The translations under genes were made by a program, and so were the position numbers. From assembly GCF_000192745.1 (NCBI RefSeq), contig NC_015259.1, positions 2,185,001 to 2,249,000 of the forward strand: DNA of 64,000 nt, written 5' to 3'. Below the pieces are notes generated by a model. The model searched no databases. It saw nothing but the letters and a program-made list of their open reading frames with translations, and was not told where the DNA came from. This DNA comes from Polymorphum gilvum SL003B-26A1 (GTDB lineage Bacteria; Pseudomonadota; Alphaproteobacteria; Rhizobiales; Stappiaceae). The number at the start of each line of letters is the position of its first letter. Position 1 is the stretch's first letter. Below, piece after piece: positions 51,701 to 59,602 of the stretch.

Positions 51701-53308
51701 CACTTCCGCCAGCCAGTCGGCGATCGTGTTGGTCACGGGCTTCGCCACCCGCCGGCGCCGGTCGCCGTAGCGGGCGATGTTGGTTGCCGGCGCCGTGCGC
51801 TTCATCAGGTGGTCGAGGTCGGAGAAGATGCGCTGGCGCACGGTCCCGCCGGCCGTGCGCACCGCCGCGGCGATCCGCGCCGCGTCCTCGGCCGGGACCT
51901 GGATGTCGGCGCCGCCGTGCAGGACGAGGACCGGCACCGACACGCCGGGCAGCAGGCGCTCGGGCGTGGTCGCCAGAAGGTCGCGGTACCAGTCGGCGAG
52001 ATGGGCGAGGGGTTTCATGCGCGCCGGCGGCTCGCCGCCGTCGCCGCCGCGCACCCAGGCGAAGAAGGCGCGCGTGTCGGCGAGCCGGCGTTCGGCTTCC
52101 GTCTCGCCCAGCCCGAGATCCTCCGACTCCGCGTTGACCTGATCCTCGAGCACCCGGTCGATGTCGGCATAGGCGGTCGCGATGACGCACAGGCCGGCGA
52201 GAGAGGGATCCTCGGCGGCAAGCGCGGTGGCGACCTGGCCGCCCTCGCTGTGGCCGATCAGGACGATCGGCGTGCCGGCCGGCACGAGGCGCGTCAGGCG
52301 CTCCCGCCAGGCGCGGGCAAGGGCGATGGTGCGGGTGAAGCGGGGCTTGAGGAAGGCCGGGTCGAGGTGGGTGCGCCCGGCGCCGGGCTTGTCGACCTGC
52401 AGCACGGCGATGCCCCTGGCGACAAGATCCAGCGCCAGGTCGCGGTAACCGAGGTCGATCGTGCCGGCGCGCCCGAAGCGGTCGTGGTGTCCCGAGCCGC
52501 CGAGCAGCAGGGCGGCGGCGCGGATGCGGCCCTGTGGCCGGAGCAGTCTACCCCAGACCTTCCGGCCGTCGAAGGCCAGCGACACGTCGCGCTCCCGCAC
52601 CCCTGCGGGGGTGGCCGGGACCTCGGTTGCGGCCCGGTCGGCGCCGGCGCGCCGCGTGCCGCCTTCGCTGCGCTCGAGGCCGCGCCAACGTGGCACGCGG
52701 GCCTCGACGCGGCGGGCGACCTCCGGTCCGCCGGGTTCCGACAGGATCGCGGCGAGGCGGCCGTCGTCATCCAGGCGGAACCATTCGCCGATGTTGGAGC
52801 GCAGCAGCGCGCCGTCCGGCTCGATCCGGTAGTCGAGGCCCTGCAGCGTGCCGGTGACCAGCGCGCGACAGGCGAAAGGCAGTCGCTTCTGCGCGCTCAG
52901 CAGGCGCAGATGCAGATCGGCGAGGGCTGGAACGTTGTCGGGCAGGATCAGGCCGTAGCGCCCGTCGTCGAGTTTCAGCCGCGAGCCGTCGACCAGGCGG
53001 GCCTCGGCGCCGGTTGCGGAAATGGTCAGCACGGCCTCGCCGGCACGGCTGCGGATCGTCACTCGCCGGGGCGCCAGATCGGGCCGGCAGGCGATGTCGA
53101 AGACGGCCCGCACGCGCCCGCCGGGGCGGTTGAGCGCGACGAGGTCGACCTCCTGCCAGACGACGATCCGGCGCAGGCCGCGCCCGGGATCGGGCTCCCG
53201 TCTTGCCCAGGAGCGCACGACGATGCGTCCGCCGACGACCGTCTCGAAGGCGCTCGCGGTTCCGACCGGAACCGCATCCCATCCCTGCGCGATCAGTGCG
53301 CGAACCAT
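51590..53308 (-). CDS. Two-domain alpha/beta hydrolase of the peptide-modification locus
   Basis: 572-residue protein. The first 210 or so residues form a beta-rich domain I cannot assign; then from about 240 an alpha/beta hydrolase fold with the nucleophile elbow GHSEGG (Ser354), an acid in HGGADIQVP and the catalytic His in SDLDHLMKR. No signal peptide. Could be an esterase or a peptidase that releases or trims the product; no exporter or dedicated protease is otherwise present. Start overlaps the methyltransferase stop by 16 nt; the 3' end overlaps the opposite-strand SdpI-like gene. Confidence 0.72.
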   Translation of the reverse strand: MVRALIAQGWDAVPVGTASAFETVVGGRIVVRSWARREPDPGRGLRRIVVWQEVDLVALNRPGGRVRAVFDIACRPDLAPRRVTIRSRAGEAVLTISATGAEARLVDGSRLKLDDGRYGLILPDNVPALADLHLRLLSAQKRLPFACRALVTGTLQGLDYRIEPDGALLRSNIGEWFRLDDDGRLAAILSEPGGPEVARRVEARVPRWRGLERSEGGTRRAGADRAATEVPATPAGVRERDVSLAFDGRKVWGRLLRPQGRIRAAALLLGGSGHHDRFGRAGTIDLGYRDLALDLVARGIAVLQVDKPGAGRTHLDPAFLKPRFTRTIALARAWRERLTRLVPAGTPIVLIGHSEGGQVATALAAEDPSLAGLCVIATAYADIDRVLEDQVNAESEDLGLGETEAERRLADTRAFFAWVRGGDGGEPPARMKPLAHLADWYRDLLATTPERLLPGVSVPVLVLHGGADIQVPAEDAARIAAAVRTAGGTVRQRIFSDLDHLMKRTAPATNIARYGDRRRRVAKPVTNTIADWLAEVLARRPAVADQEGDGDDEGGQKRDGRPPAAAGEQAQK

Positions 53309-54390
53309 ATGTCTCTCGGTGGCTCCTCGGCGAGGTCCGCCAGGTCGAAGCTGCCACGACCCGGGACGATGTGGAAGAAATAGGCGCACATGTGGCTCGC
53401 GCCGCGGGCGGCGAAACAGGCGAGATAGCGCGCGCGCGCCTCGTCCAGGGAGATCCGCCCGGTCGCCGCCGAGGTCTGCGCCAGGCCTTCCAGATAGGCG
53501 TCGCCCGCCGCAAGGCCGAAATGGGAGGTGACGAACATGATCATGTCCATCGCATGCGTGCGTGCCCATGTCTCCATCTCCTCCAGGCAGAGTGGCAGGT
53601 AGCCGTCGCTGAGCGTTGTGCCCAGCAGCCGGGCGACACCGCGTTCCGACAGCACGCCGGGCAGGCCGTCGAGGATGCGTCGGGTGATGCTCAGCCCGTC
53701 CGGTCCGCCGTGGCCGACGAACGGATAGGGCACGTTGTCGGGGACCGGCAGCAGCGGCGGGTTGGCGCTGACCAGGTCGAAGCGCTCGCGCGCCCCGACC
53801 GCCTGGTAGAGGCTGCCGATGCGCACCGAGATCCGCTCGCCGAGCCCGTTGGCGGCGGCGTTGAGCTGGGCCAGCGAGGCGGCGACCGGGTTGATCTCGA
53901 CCGCGACCACCTCGGCGCCCATGGCGGCGAGCCTGAGCGCCTGGATGCCCGGGCCGGCGCACAGGTCGAGCGCCCGGTCGCCGGGCTTGGCGCTCAGCCG
54001 CCAGGCGAGGCCGACCGAGTCGTCGCCGTAGTAGAGCGTCGGTCCGGGCTGCGGCACCTGGCACAGCAGCCATACGCCGAGCGTCGGCAGCAGGCACAGG
54101 CCGCCGAGGTGCAGGGCGCCGCCGTCGGTCGCCTTCAGCACGCCGCTTTGCAGCAGCGCGTCGAGCGCGTCGGCCCTGAGCGCGCCGAGATCCGCGCGGG
54201 GCGCCGCCCGGCCGAGCAGGAACACGTCGACCAGCGGGCGCAGGCGTTCGGGCGCGTTGGCACGGGCGTGCAGCCAGCGCTCGTAGCGCGGATGCAAGGG
54301 ATCGCCGCAGGCGAACAGGTCGCGCAGGCCGGCGCGCTCGAGCGACTGGCAGACGCTTTGCAGCGCCGTTCCGGATGTCAGGGCAAGCAT
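53293..54390 (-). CDS. SAM-dependent methyltransferase with an NPP motif
   Basis: 365-residue class I methyltransferase. Motif I LDLCAGPGIQ (141-150) and motif IV SANPPLLPVP with N210-P211-P212. The (N/D)PP motif is typical of enzymes that methylate amide or exocyclic nitrogen (PrmC, RsmC, adenine-N6 enzymes). The N-terminal 110 residues are an extra substrate-binding-like domain. Starts in a TGATG overlap with the radical SAM gene at 54390, so the two are coupled. With Asn-rich precursors nearby, Asn side-chain N-methylation is an attractive but untested guess. Confidence 0.78.
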   Translation of the reverse strand: MLALTSGTALQSVCQSLERAGLRDLFACGDPLHPRYERWLHARANAPERLRPLVDVFLLGRAAPRADLGALRADALDALLQSGVLKATDGGALHLGGLCLLPTLGVWLLCQVPQPGPTLYYGDDSVGLAWRLSAKPGDRALDLCAGPGIQALRLAAMGAEVVAVEINPVAASLAQLNAAANGLGERISVRIGSLYQAVGARERFDLVSANPPLLPVPDNVPYPFVGHGGPDGLSITRRILDGLPGVLSERGVARLLGTTLSDGYLPLCLEEMETWARTHAMDMIMFVTSHFGLAAGDAYLEGLAQTSAATGRISLDEARARYLACFAARGASHMCAYFFHIVPGRGSFDLADLAEEPPRDIWFAH

Positions 54391-55475
54391 CAGGCGGCAT
54401 CCTCCGTTTCGATCCGTTCGACGCTGGCGCCGGCGCCGAGCCGGGCGAAGACGACCGCCGGCTCCAGCGCGCCGAGGTTGGCCTTGAGCGCCTCGACCAC
54501 CTCGCGGCGCGAGACGATGTCTTCGCAGATCTCGCAGACCGTGGCGTAGCGCGGCCGGAACGCGATGTCTGGCCGGCGCCGGCGCACGAAGTCCTGCACC
54601 CAGGCGGGGCCGAGCAGGGCGATGGCGTTCATGATCGCGCTGCGGTCGGCCTTCTCGACCAGCGCCTGGGCGCCGGCGTCGCGCACGGCGCCGAAATCGA
54701 GCACGGCGTTGTCTTCGGCCTCCATGCCGCAGCAGGCCACGAGGCGGCCGCGCGGCGACAGCGCGGCGCTGCGCACCGCCCACGGGCAGCCGCCGTTCAG
54801 CTCGGTCGGGTCGGCCGGGAAGATCACGTCGGCCGGATCGATGCGTCCGTGCGCCCGGCCGAGCATCTGCAGATAGGAATTGGACATCAGGTAGGCCGTC
54901 CCGTCGGCGGCCGGCGGCGGGATGCCGAGCGGCGTGCCGTCCGCATCGAAGCGCATCGGCAGGCGCTCGCCGAGTTGTTCCATGATCCAGTCGGGCGTGA
55001 CCAGACTGTTCGGCCCGTAACAGTTGGCGATGACGACGGAGGAGAAGCCGCGCCCCTTCGCCTCGCGCCAGGCATGGGCGACGTTGGCGAATGGGATCCA
55101 CGGCAGGTGGTAGTCGTCGGCGCTGATGTTGAGTTCCGCCAGGCCGGCCTGGCGCAGTTCGGTGATCTTGGCACGTGCCTTGGTCGGCGTGATGGCCCAG
55201 GAGGCGTTGGTGACGATGCGTGTGGTGATGCCGAGGCCGTCGGCATGGGCGATGGCGTCGAGCAGGGTTTCGCCGAGCAGCGTCGGTTCGCCGCCGGCGA
55301 AGATCACCACGCCGAGCGGCTGGGCGTCGTGCAGGGCGTCGATGGTGTCGCGGATGGTGGCGAAATCCAGCCGCTCGCGCCGGTCGGGCGCGGAATTCAT
55401 CGAACAGTGGTCGCAGGCGGCCGTGCACTGGCTGGTGGTCAGAACGGTCAGCTGGCGGGGTTGCAGCAGGGCCAT
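54390..55475 (-). CDS. Radical SAM protein of the peptide-modification locus (paralogue of the one at 47321)
   Basis: 361-residue radical SAM enzyme. Motif C17-X3-C21-X2-C24 (CTAACDHC), GGEP motif in FAGGEPTLLG, INFSAD-type segment as LNISADDYHLPWIP, and C-terminal Cys groups VACCGME and VCEICED. The ATG at 55475 has GGAGGAGG just upstream. Lies between the B12-type radical SAM gene and the methyltransferase; same family as the protein at 47321. Substrate presumed to be the Asn-repeat pair upstream. Confidence 0.82.
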   Translation of the reverse strand: MALLQPRQLTVLTTSQCTAACDHCSMNSAPDRRERLDFATIRDTIDALHDAQPLGVVIFAGGEPTLLGETLLDAIAHADGLGITTRIVTNASWAITPTKARAKITELRQAGLAELNISADDYHLPWIPFANVAHAWREAKGRGFSSVVIANCYGPNSLVTPDWIMEQLGERLPMRFDADGTPLGIPPPAADGTAYLMSNSYLQMLGRAHGRIDPADVIFPADPTELNGGCPWAVRSAALSPRGRLVACCGMEAEDNAVLDFGAVRDAGAQALVEKADRSAIMNAIALLGPAWVQDFVRRRRPDIAFRPRYATVCEICEDIVSRREVVEALKANLGALEPAVVFARLGAGASVERIETEDAA

Positions 55476-55491
55476 GCGGATCCTCCTCCGA

Positions 55492-57414
55492 TCAGGCGGT
55501 CGTTTCGGCGAGATTGCGCCGGGCGACGGTGCGGGGCGCGGCGTCCCGCTCGGCATCGACATTGACCGGCACCGCCAGCGCCAGCCAGGCGCCGTCGAGT
55601 TCGACAGCCAGGTCCAGGTCGTCGAAGCGGGCGAGGCGTCGGGCCGTCTCGTCGACGGTCAACCCCGCCAGTTCGGCCGCCCGTGCCGTGCCCACCGGGG
55701 CGGCGATCGCCCGATACAGGCGCGCATCGGCGCCTTCCAGCGTCTCGACCGCAAGGCGGGTGTCGCGCCGGCGCATGACGATCGAGGCGCGCGGTCCCTC
55801 GCTGACGGTCAGCCGCTCGCCGCCGGCATGGGCGACGGTCCATTCGGTGACCGCTGTCCGCAACTCTTCCGTCAGGGCGATGTGCTCGGGATCCGTGCGG
55901 GCCGGAAGGTCGTAGTCGAGCTCGTAGCTCAGCCGCATGAGCAGCGGGGCCGGCACGCGATAGGCGGCTTCCGACAGGCGGAAGGGGCGCACGTTGGTGA
56001 TGCCGTGGGCCTCGGGGGCGTCGAAATAGGGGCTGAACCGGTGCAGGCCGAGGGCATTGACGCTGACCGGCGGCTGCAGGTGGCGGATGCGTCCGCACAG
56101 CGCAATCAGCGCACGCAGATCGTCGGGCGTCTCGCCGGGCGTGCCGACCAGCAGGCCGTAGATCGTGTCGATGCCGTAGGCGCACAGCCATTTCAGAGCC
56201 GCGAGTTGGCGGATACCCGAGGCGCCCTTGTCGGTGCGCCTCAGCATGGCGTCGGAGAAGGATTCGATCCCCGGCTGTACGGCGACGACGCCGGCATCGG
56301 CGAGCAGGGCGACGTCGGCCCGGGTGAGGTTCGACTTCACCTCGAAGAACAGCTTGATGGCGCGACCGGTCTCCCGACGCAGGCGCGCGAGTTCGGGCAG
56401 CAGGGCGAACATGTGCTCGCGCGACAGGATCGCGTCGGTGGCGTAGAGCAGGTAGGGCCGGTGGGCGTCGTAGAGCGCCACGATCTCGTCCAGCACGGCT
56501 TGCGGCGAACGCTGGCGGAAACCCTCCTGGACCGTGCGGATACCGCAGAACTTGCAGTGGCGCTTGTCGCCCCACCAGCAGCCGCGCGAGCCTTCGAACA
56601 GCAGCGTCAGGTCGTGGGTATGGGCGTAGGGCGAGGCGGCGCGCTGGGCGATGTAGCCGTCGTAGCGGGGCCGCGCGCGTGCCTCCAGCTCGGCGGCGTC
56701 AATATGGATCTGCGCGGGTGTCGTGTGCTGCGCGGCGCGGGTGAGCAGGTTCGCCGGCGCCGGCACGGGTTCGCCGGCGAGGTGGCGCACGCCGGCGGCG
56801 ATGGTGCGGTCGGCGTCCCCCGTCATCACCGCGTCGACCTCGGGAAAGGCCTCGAGCAGGGCCGCGGCCATGTCGCCGTCGCAGCCGGTGCCGCCGAACA
56901 GCACCTTCAGCCCCGGCTCGCGCCGTTTGAGCAGCCGCGCCAGGGCGGCCGAGGGCAGCTTCTGCGTGTCGAAGATGATCGAGAAGCCGACCACGTCATA
57001 GGCGCCGGCAGGGATCTCGGCGAGGCAGCGCTCGAGGTTCATCTCCGCGGCCATCACGCCCTTGTGCAGTTCCGCCGTCACCCGCTCGCGGCCGTCGCGG
57101 CGGCTGGTCTCCAGCGCGACCGCCGCCACCCCCTCGACGAAGGCGTCGATGTCGAGGTCGTGGTAGAGGGGCGTGTAGAGCGCCTGTCCGAGCAGCCCGT
57201 GGGTCAGCCCGGGCGAGACCACCGGCGGCAGGCGCAGGGTGCCATAGAAGACATCGCAGGCGATGCCCGTCGCGCGCAGGCATTCGCTCAGGATCTCGAT
57301 GCCGAGGTTGGGCAGGATCGGGTCGGCCATCGGCATGTGCACGAGCAGGACGCGGGGGCTGCCCCGCCTGCCGCTCGCCTCGGCCGGCGCCGTCCCGTTC
57401 CGTCGCGTGCCCAT
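55492..57414 (-). CDS. B12-binding-type radical SAM protein of the bacteriocin-maturation family
   Basis: 640-residue protein resembling the RiPP maturation radical SAM family (rSAM_ocin_1). N-terminal cobalamin-binding-like Rossmann region (AYDVVGFSIIFDTQKLPSAA; VLFGGTGCDGDM), then the unusual cluster motif C279-X7-C287-X2-C290 in EGSRGCWWGDKRHCKFCG, which is the family hallmark. C-terminal extension of about 200 residues. Such enzymes often C-methylate precursor peptides; whether this one methylates cannot be read from the sequence. 39 nt after precursor A2. First enzyme of the minus-strand operon. Confidence 0.88.
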   Translation of the reverse strand: MGTRRNGTAPAEASGRRGSPRVLLVHMPMADPILPNLGIEILSECLRATGIACDVFYGTLRLPPVVSPGLTHGLLGQALYTPLYHDLDIDAFVEGVAAVALETSRRDGRERVTAELHKGVMAAEMNLERCLAEIPAGAYDVVGFSIIFDTQKLPSAALARLLKRREPGLKVLFGGTGCDGDMAAALLEAFPEVDAVMTGDADRTIAAGVRHLAGEPVPAPANLLTRAAQHTTPAQIHIDAAELEARARPRYDGYIAQRAASPYAHTHDLTLLFEGSRGCWWGDKRHCKFCGIRTVQEGFRQRSPQAVLDEIVALYDAHRPYLLYATDAILSREHMFALLPELARLRRETGRAIKLFFEVKSNLTRADVALLADAGVVAVQPGIESFSDAMLRRTDKGASGIRQLAALKWLCAYGIDTIYGLLVGTPGETPDDLRALIALCGRIRHLQPPVSVNALGLHRFSPYFDAPEAHGITNVRPFRLSEAAYRVPAPLLMRLSYELDYDLPARTDPEHIALTEELRTAVTEWTVAHAGGERLTVSEGPRASIVMRRRDTRLAVETLEGADARLYRAIAAPVGTARAAELAGLTVDETARRLARFDDLDLAVELDGAWLALAVPVNVDAERDAAPRTVARRNLAETTA

Positions 57415-57453
57415 CCTCGTCTCCCCGTCTGCCTGTCGCGGTCCGCGGGCGCC

Positions 57454-58104
57454 TCAGTGCTTGAGCGCGCCCTTGCGGATGACCAGCTCGCCGGCCTGCA
57501 TCTCGGCCTCGACGTCGAAGCTCAGGCCGCGGAAGGCGCCGGTCGCCTTGCGCATGCCGCCGCGGGTCGTCTCGGCAAGCGTCGACTGGTCGGCGAACAC
57601 CGCCTTGAACAGCGCCGCCTGGCGCGCCTCGCTGAGCCTGGCGGCATCCAGCGCCTTGCCGAGCTCGGTGCCCCGGAACGCCGGGTCGAGCCGCACGCGG
57701 ACCAGGTCGCCGGCGAGGTCGCTGGCCGAGAAGCCGTTGGTGTTGGTGTTCGCGTTAGCATTGGCGTTGGCGTTGGCGAGCGCATTGGCATTGGCGCCGG
57801 CGTTCGCATTGGCTCCGGCATTGGCGTTGGCGATCGGCGTCGCGATGGCGACAGTGCCCGGCCCGAACCGGCCGCCGAGCACGGATTCGAGCGTCGCCCG
57901 CCGCTCCACCTCGGTCATCTTGCCGAACAGGTCGGAGATCTTCGTCGCCGGGCTGACCTTCGTCGCCGGGACCTCGATGTCGAGCTTGCGCGCGGCCAGC
58001 GCCTTCGCCGGATTCTCGTCGAACTCGACCGCGAAGCGGCTGTCTGCCTTGAGCTTCTCGCTGATTTCCTGGAGCTTGGACCAAAGTTCCTTTTCGTCGG
58101 CCAT
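57454..58104 (-). CDS. Precursor-like protein A2 with Asn-Ala repeat (13 alternating Asn)
   Basis: 216-residue protein. Leader-like residues 1-50 (FAVEFDENPAKALAARKLDI), then a linker with EVERRATLESV, then the repeat at residues 92-124: ANANAG twice, ANANAL, then NA and NT dipeptides ending NTNGF. Asn occupies every second position (93, 95, 99, 101, 105, 107, 111-123 odd). A conserved 90-residue C-terminal domain follows (AGDLVRVRLDPAFRGTELG; FRGLSFDVEAEM). Alternating Asn recalls the cores of polytheonamide-like proteusins, but there the core is C-terminal; here it is internal. Paralogue of the protein at 58186. Confidence 0.8.
   Translation of the reverse strand: MADEKELWSKLQEISEKLKADSRFAVEFDENPAKALAARKLDIEVPATKVSPATKISDLFGKMTEVERRATLESVLGGRFGPGTVAIATPIANANAGANANAGANANALANANANANANTNTNGFSASDLAGDLVRVRLDPAFRGTELGKALDAARLSEARQAALFKAVFADQSTLAETTRGGMRKATGAFRGLSFDVEAEMQAGELVIRKGALKH
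57736..57831 (-). repeat. Coding Asn-Ala repeat of precursor A2
   Basis: GC-poor-looking GCATTGG/GTTGGC dipeptide repeats (AAC/AAT-GCC/GCG codons on the minus strand) coding residues 92-123. Codons vary between copies (AAC and AAT; GCC, GCG, GCA-type), which suggests selection on the protein rather than recent slippage. Confidence 0.85.
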
Positions 58105-58185
58105 GTCGGCCTCCCATCTTGCGGTGCCTCGTCGCCCGCCCGTGCGGGCGAGGCAGGAAAAACGACCGGGAAACGGATGCCGGCG

Positions 58186-58830
58186 CTACTTGAGGACGCG
58201 CCCGCCGGTGACATGGATGTCGGCGCCGCTGACCAGCGCCTCGACCTCGAAGCTGACCCCCCGGAAGGATCCGACGGCCTTCTGGACCTCGCCGAGGGCG
58301 CTCGCCTTCTTGTCGACGACGCTGGAGCCGTCGGCGAAGACGGATTTGATCAGCGCTTGCTGGCGGGCTTCGGTGAGTTGCAGCGCTCCGAGCCGCTTGG
58401 CCAGGTCCGAGCGTGCGAAGGACTGGTCGAGGCTGACCCGGACGAGGTCGCCGGCGATGTCGACGGCGGCGAAGCCGTTGGTATTGGTGTTGGCATTGGC
58501 ATTGGCGTTGGCGTTGGCCACCGCATTGGCATTGGCGCCGACATTGGCGTTGGCGACCGGCGTGGCGAGCGCGACATTGCCGGGACCCTCGAGCCGCGAG
58601 CCGACCACCGCGTCGATGGTCGCCCGCCGCTCGATGTCGGTCATGCGACCGAGCAGGGTCGACAGGCGCGAGGAGCGCGAATTGGGCGTCGCCGGAACCA
58701 TGACGTCCAGGTTGCTGCCGCGCAGGGCGCGGGCCGGGCTCTTGTCGAACGCCTCGGCGAACTTGGCGTCGTTCTTGATCTTGTCGTTGATCGATCGGAT
58801 GGCAATCCAGAGTTCTTCTTCGTCGGCCAT
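58186..58830 (-). CDS. Precursor-like protein A1 with Asn-Ala repeat (11 alternating Asn)
   Basis: 214-residue protein, first gene of the minus-strand cluster. Leader-like residues 1-46 (FAEAFDKSPARALRGSNLDV), linker with TDIERRATIDAVVG, repeat at 93-119 (ANANVG, ANANAV, then NA/NT dipeptides ending NTNGF) with Asn at 94, 96, 100, 102, 106 and then every even position to 118. C-terminal domain AGDLVRVSLDQSF ... FRGVSFEVEALV. Differs from A2 mainly by lacking one six-residue ANANAG unit. The start at 58830 follows GGGAGGCGGTC. Confidence 0.8.
   Translation of the reverse strand: MADEEELWIAIRSINDKIKNDAKFAEAFDKSPARALRGSNLDVMVPATPNSRSSRLSTLLGRMTDIERRATIDAVVGSRLEGPGNVALATPVANANVGANANAVANANANANANTNTNGFAAVDIAGDLVRVSLDQSFARSDLAKRLGALQLTEARQQALIKSVFADGSSVVDKKASALGEVQKAVGSFRGVSFEVEALVSGADIHVTGGRVLK
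58477..58554 (-). repeat. Coding Asn-Ala repeat of precursor A1
   Basis: Repeat coding residues 93-118. Same dipeptide register as the A2 repeat but one six-residue unit shorter. Confidence 0.85.
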
Positions 58831-58949
58831 GACCGCCTCCCTGGTTGAATGGAGCGCCTGGTTGAACGCCTTGCCGGACCGCAACGAAAGAGGGCGCAAG
58901 ACGCAATGCGGCGCAAACGGCCCGAAGACCGCTCAGCAGATCCTAAGTT

Positions 58950-59310
58950 TTCAGGGCATTTCTTCTTGATTAAAAATAATCAGCTCATCACATCCGAAAC
59001 GCATCCGGATACGAATAATATATTCTTTTTTCTTTATTGAGATAACGATTACATTAAACAGGGATTAGGAGGAGGAGTCAATCGAAATTGCCCTACCTCT
59101 GCGGTATGGTGCCGCACCACCGACCCGCCTCCATGTATAAATATTTTATATTCTGATGATTTTTCATTTACTAAAAGTGATAATATGTTTAACTCATTAT
59201 TTTATTTGTAATTGTCGGTATCTTATTTTTTGATCGTCGTATTGTTGCGTAAAGAAGCGGACGTATGATTCTGGTTGTGTCTGGTTTTTCATTGAGATCA
59301 TCGGCGCTTT
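58950..59310. promoter_or_regulatory. AT-rich island upstream of the peptide-modification locus
   Basis: About 350 nt of markedly AT-rich DNA in an otherwise GC-rich window, within a 772-nt stretch (58831-59602) without a convincing gene. It contains the palindrome TGATTA-AAAA-TAATCA (58967-58982), an imperfect palindrome GAATAATATATTC (59013-59025) and many T-A steps. Such islands in alphaproteobacteria often carry promoters and sites for xenogeneic silencers (MucR/Ros type). Likely the control region of the cluster reading leftwards from 58830. Exact promoter elements cannot be fixed by eye. Confidence 0.6.
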
Positions 59311-59602
59311 CATGCGGAGTGATGAGCGCGGAGTGCTCGTTCCTGAGCAGGTGGAGTTTCTTGTTCTCCTCCTCAGGTTGCCGTAGGGGGGGCGTTCTTC
59401 GGACGTTTGTTCGGGTTGCAAGGCTATCGCGGCCGGTGTCAGGCTGTGGAGGCACGAGGGCGCGGCCTTGGCCTCCCGCTCCTGCCGCGGTCCTTCATCC
59501 CCTTCTTCATGGCCCCCCGTTCATGGGATGGCGCCGTGCCGCCCGCTTGCCTAGCGTGTCCGTCGAGGTCCGATCGGGACTGAGCGAAGAGGAGGGCGTT
59601 CC

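Noticed and set aside
51590-54400. Single 936-codon protein spanning hydrolase and methyltransferase regions
   Set aside because: The first 364 codons are an out-of-frame reading of the methyltransferase; the real hydrolase starts at 53308.
57736-58554. Regular GCATTGGCGTTGG-type repeats that look like a CRISPR or minisatellite
   Set aside because: Units are 6 nt, in frame and inside two paralogous coding regions, with no spacers.
58849-59040. 63-codon open frame on the + strand entering the AT-rich island
   Set aside because: Product is a mix of antisense basic residues and AT-driven Phe/Asn with no start signal.
59050-59160. AGGAGGAGG purine run followed by a short TTG-initiated frame
   Set aside because: The TTG is 12 nt away and the frame has only about 23 codons ending in YKYFIF; too weak to call.
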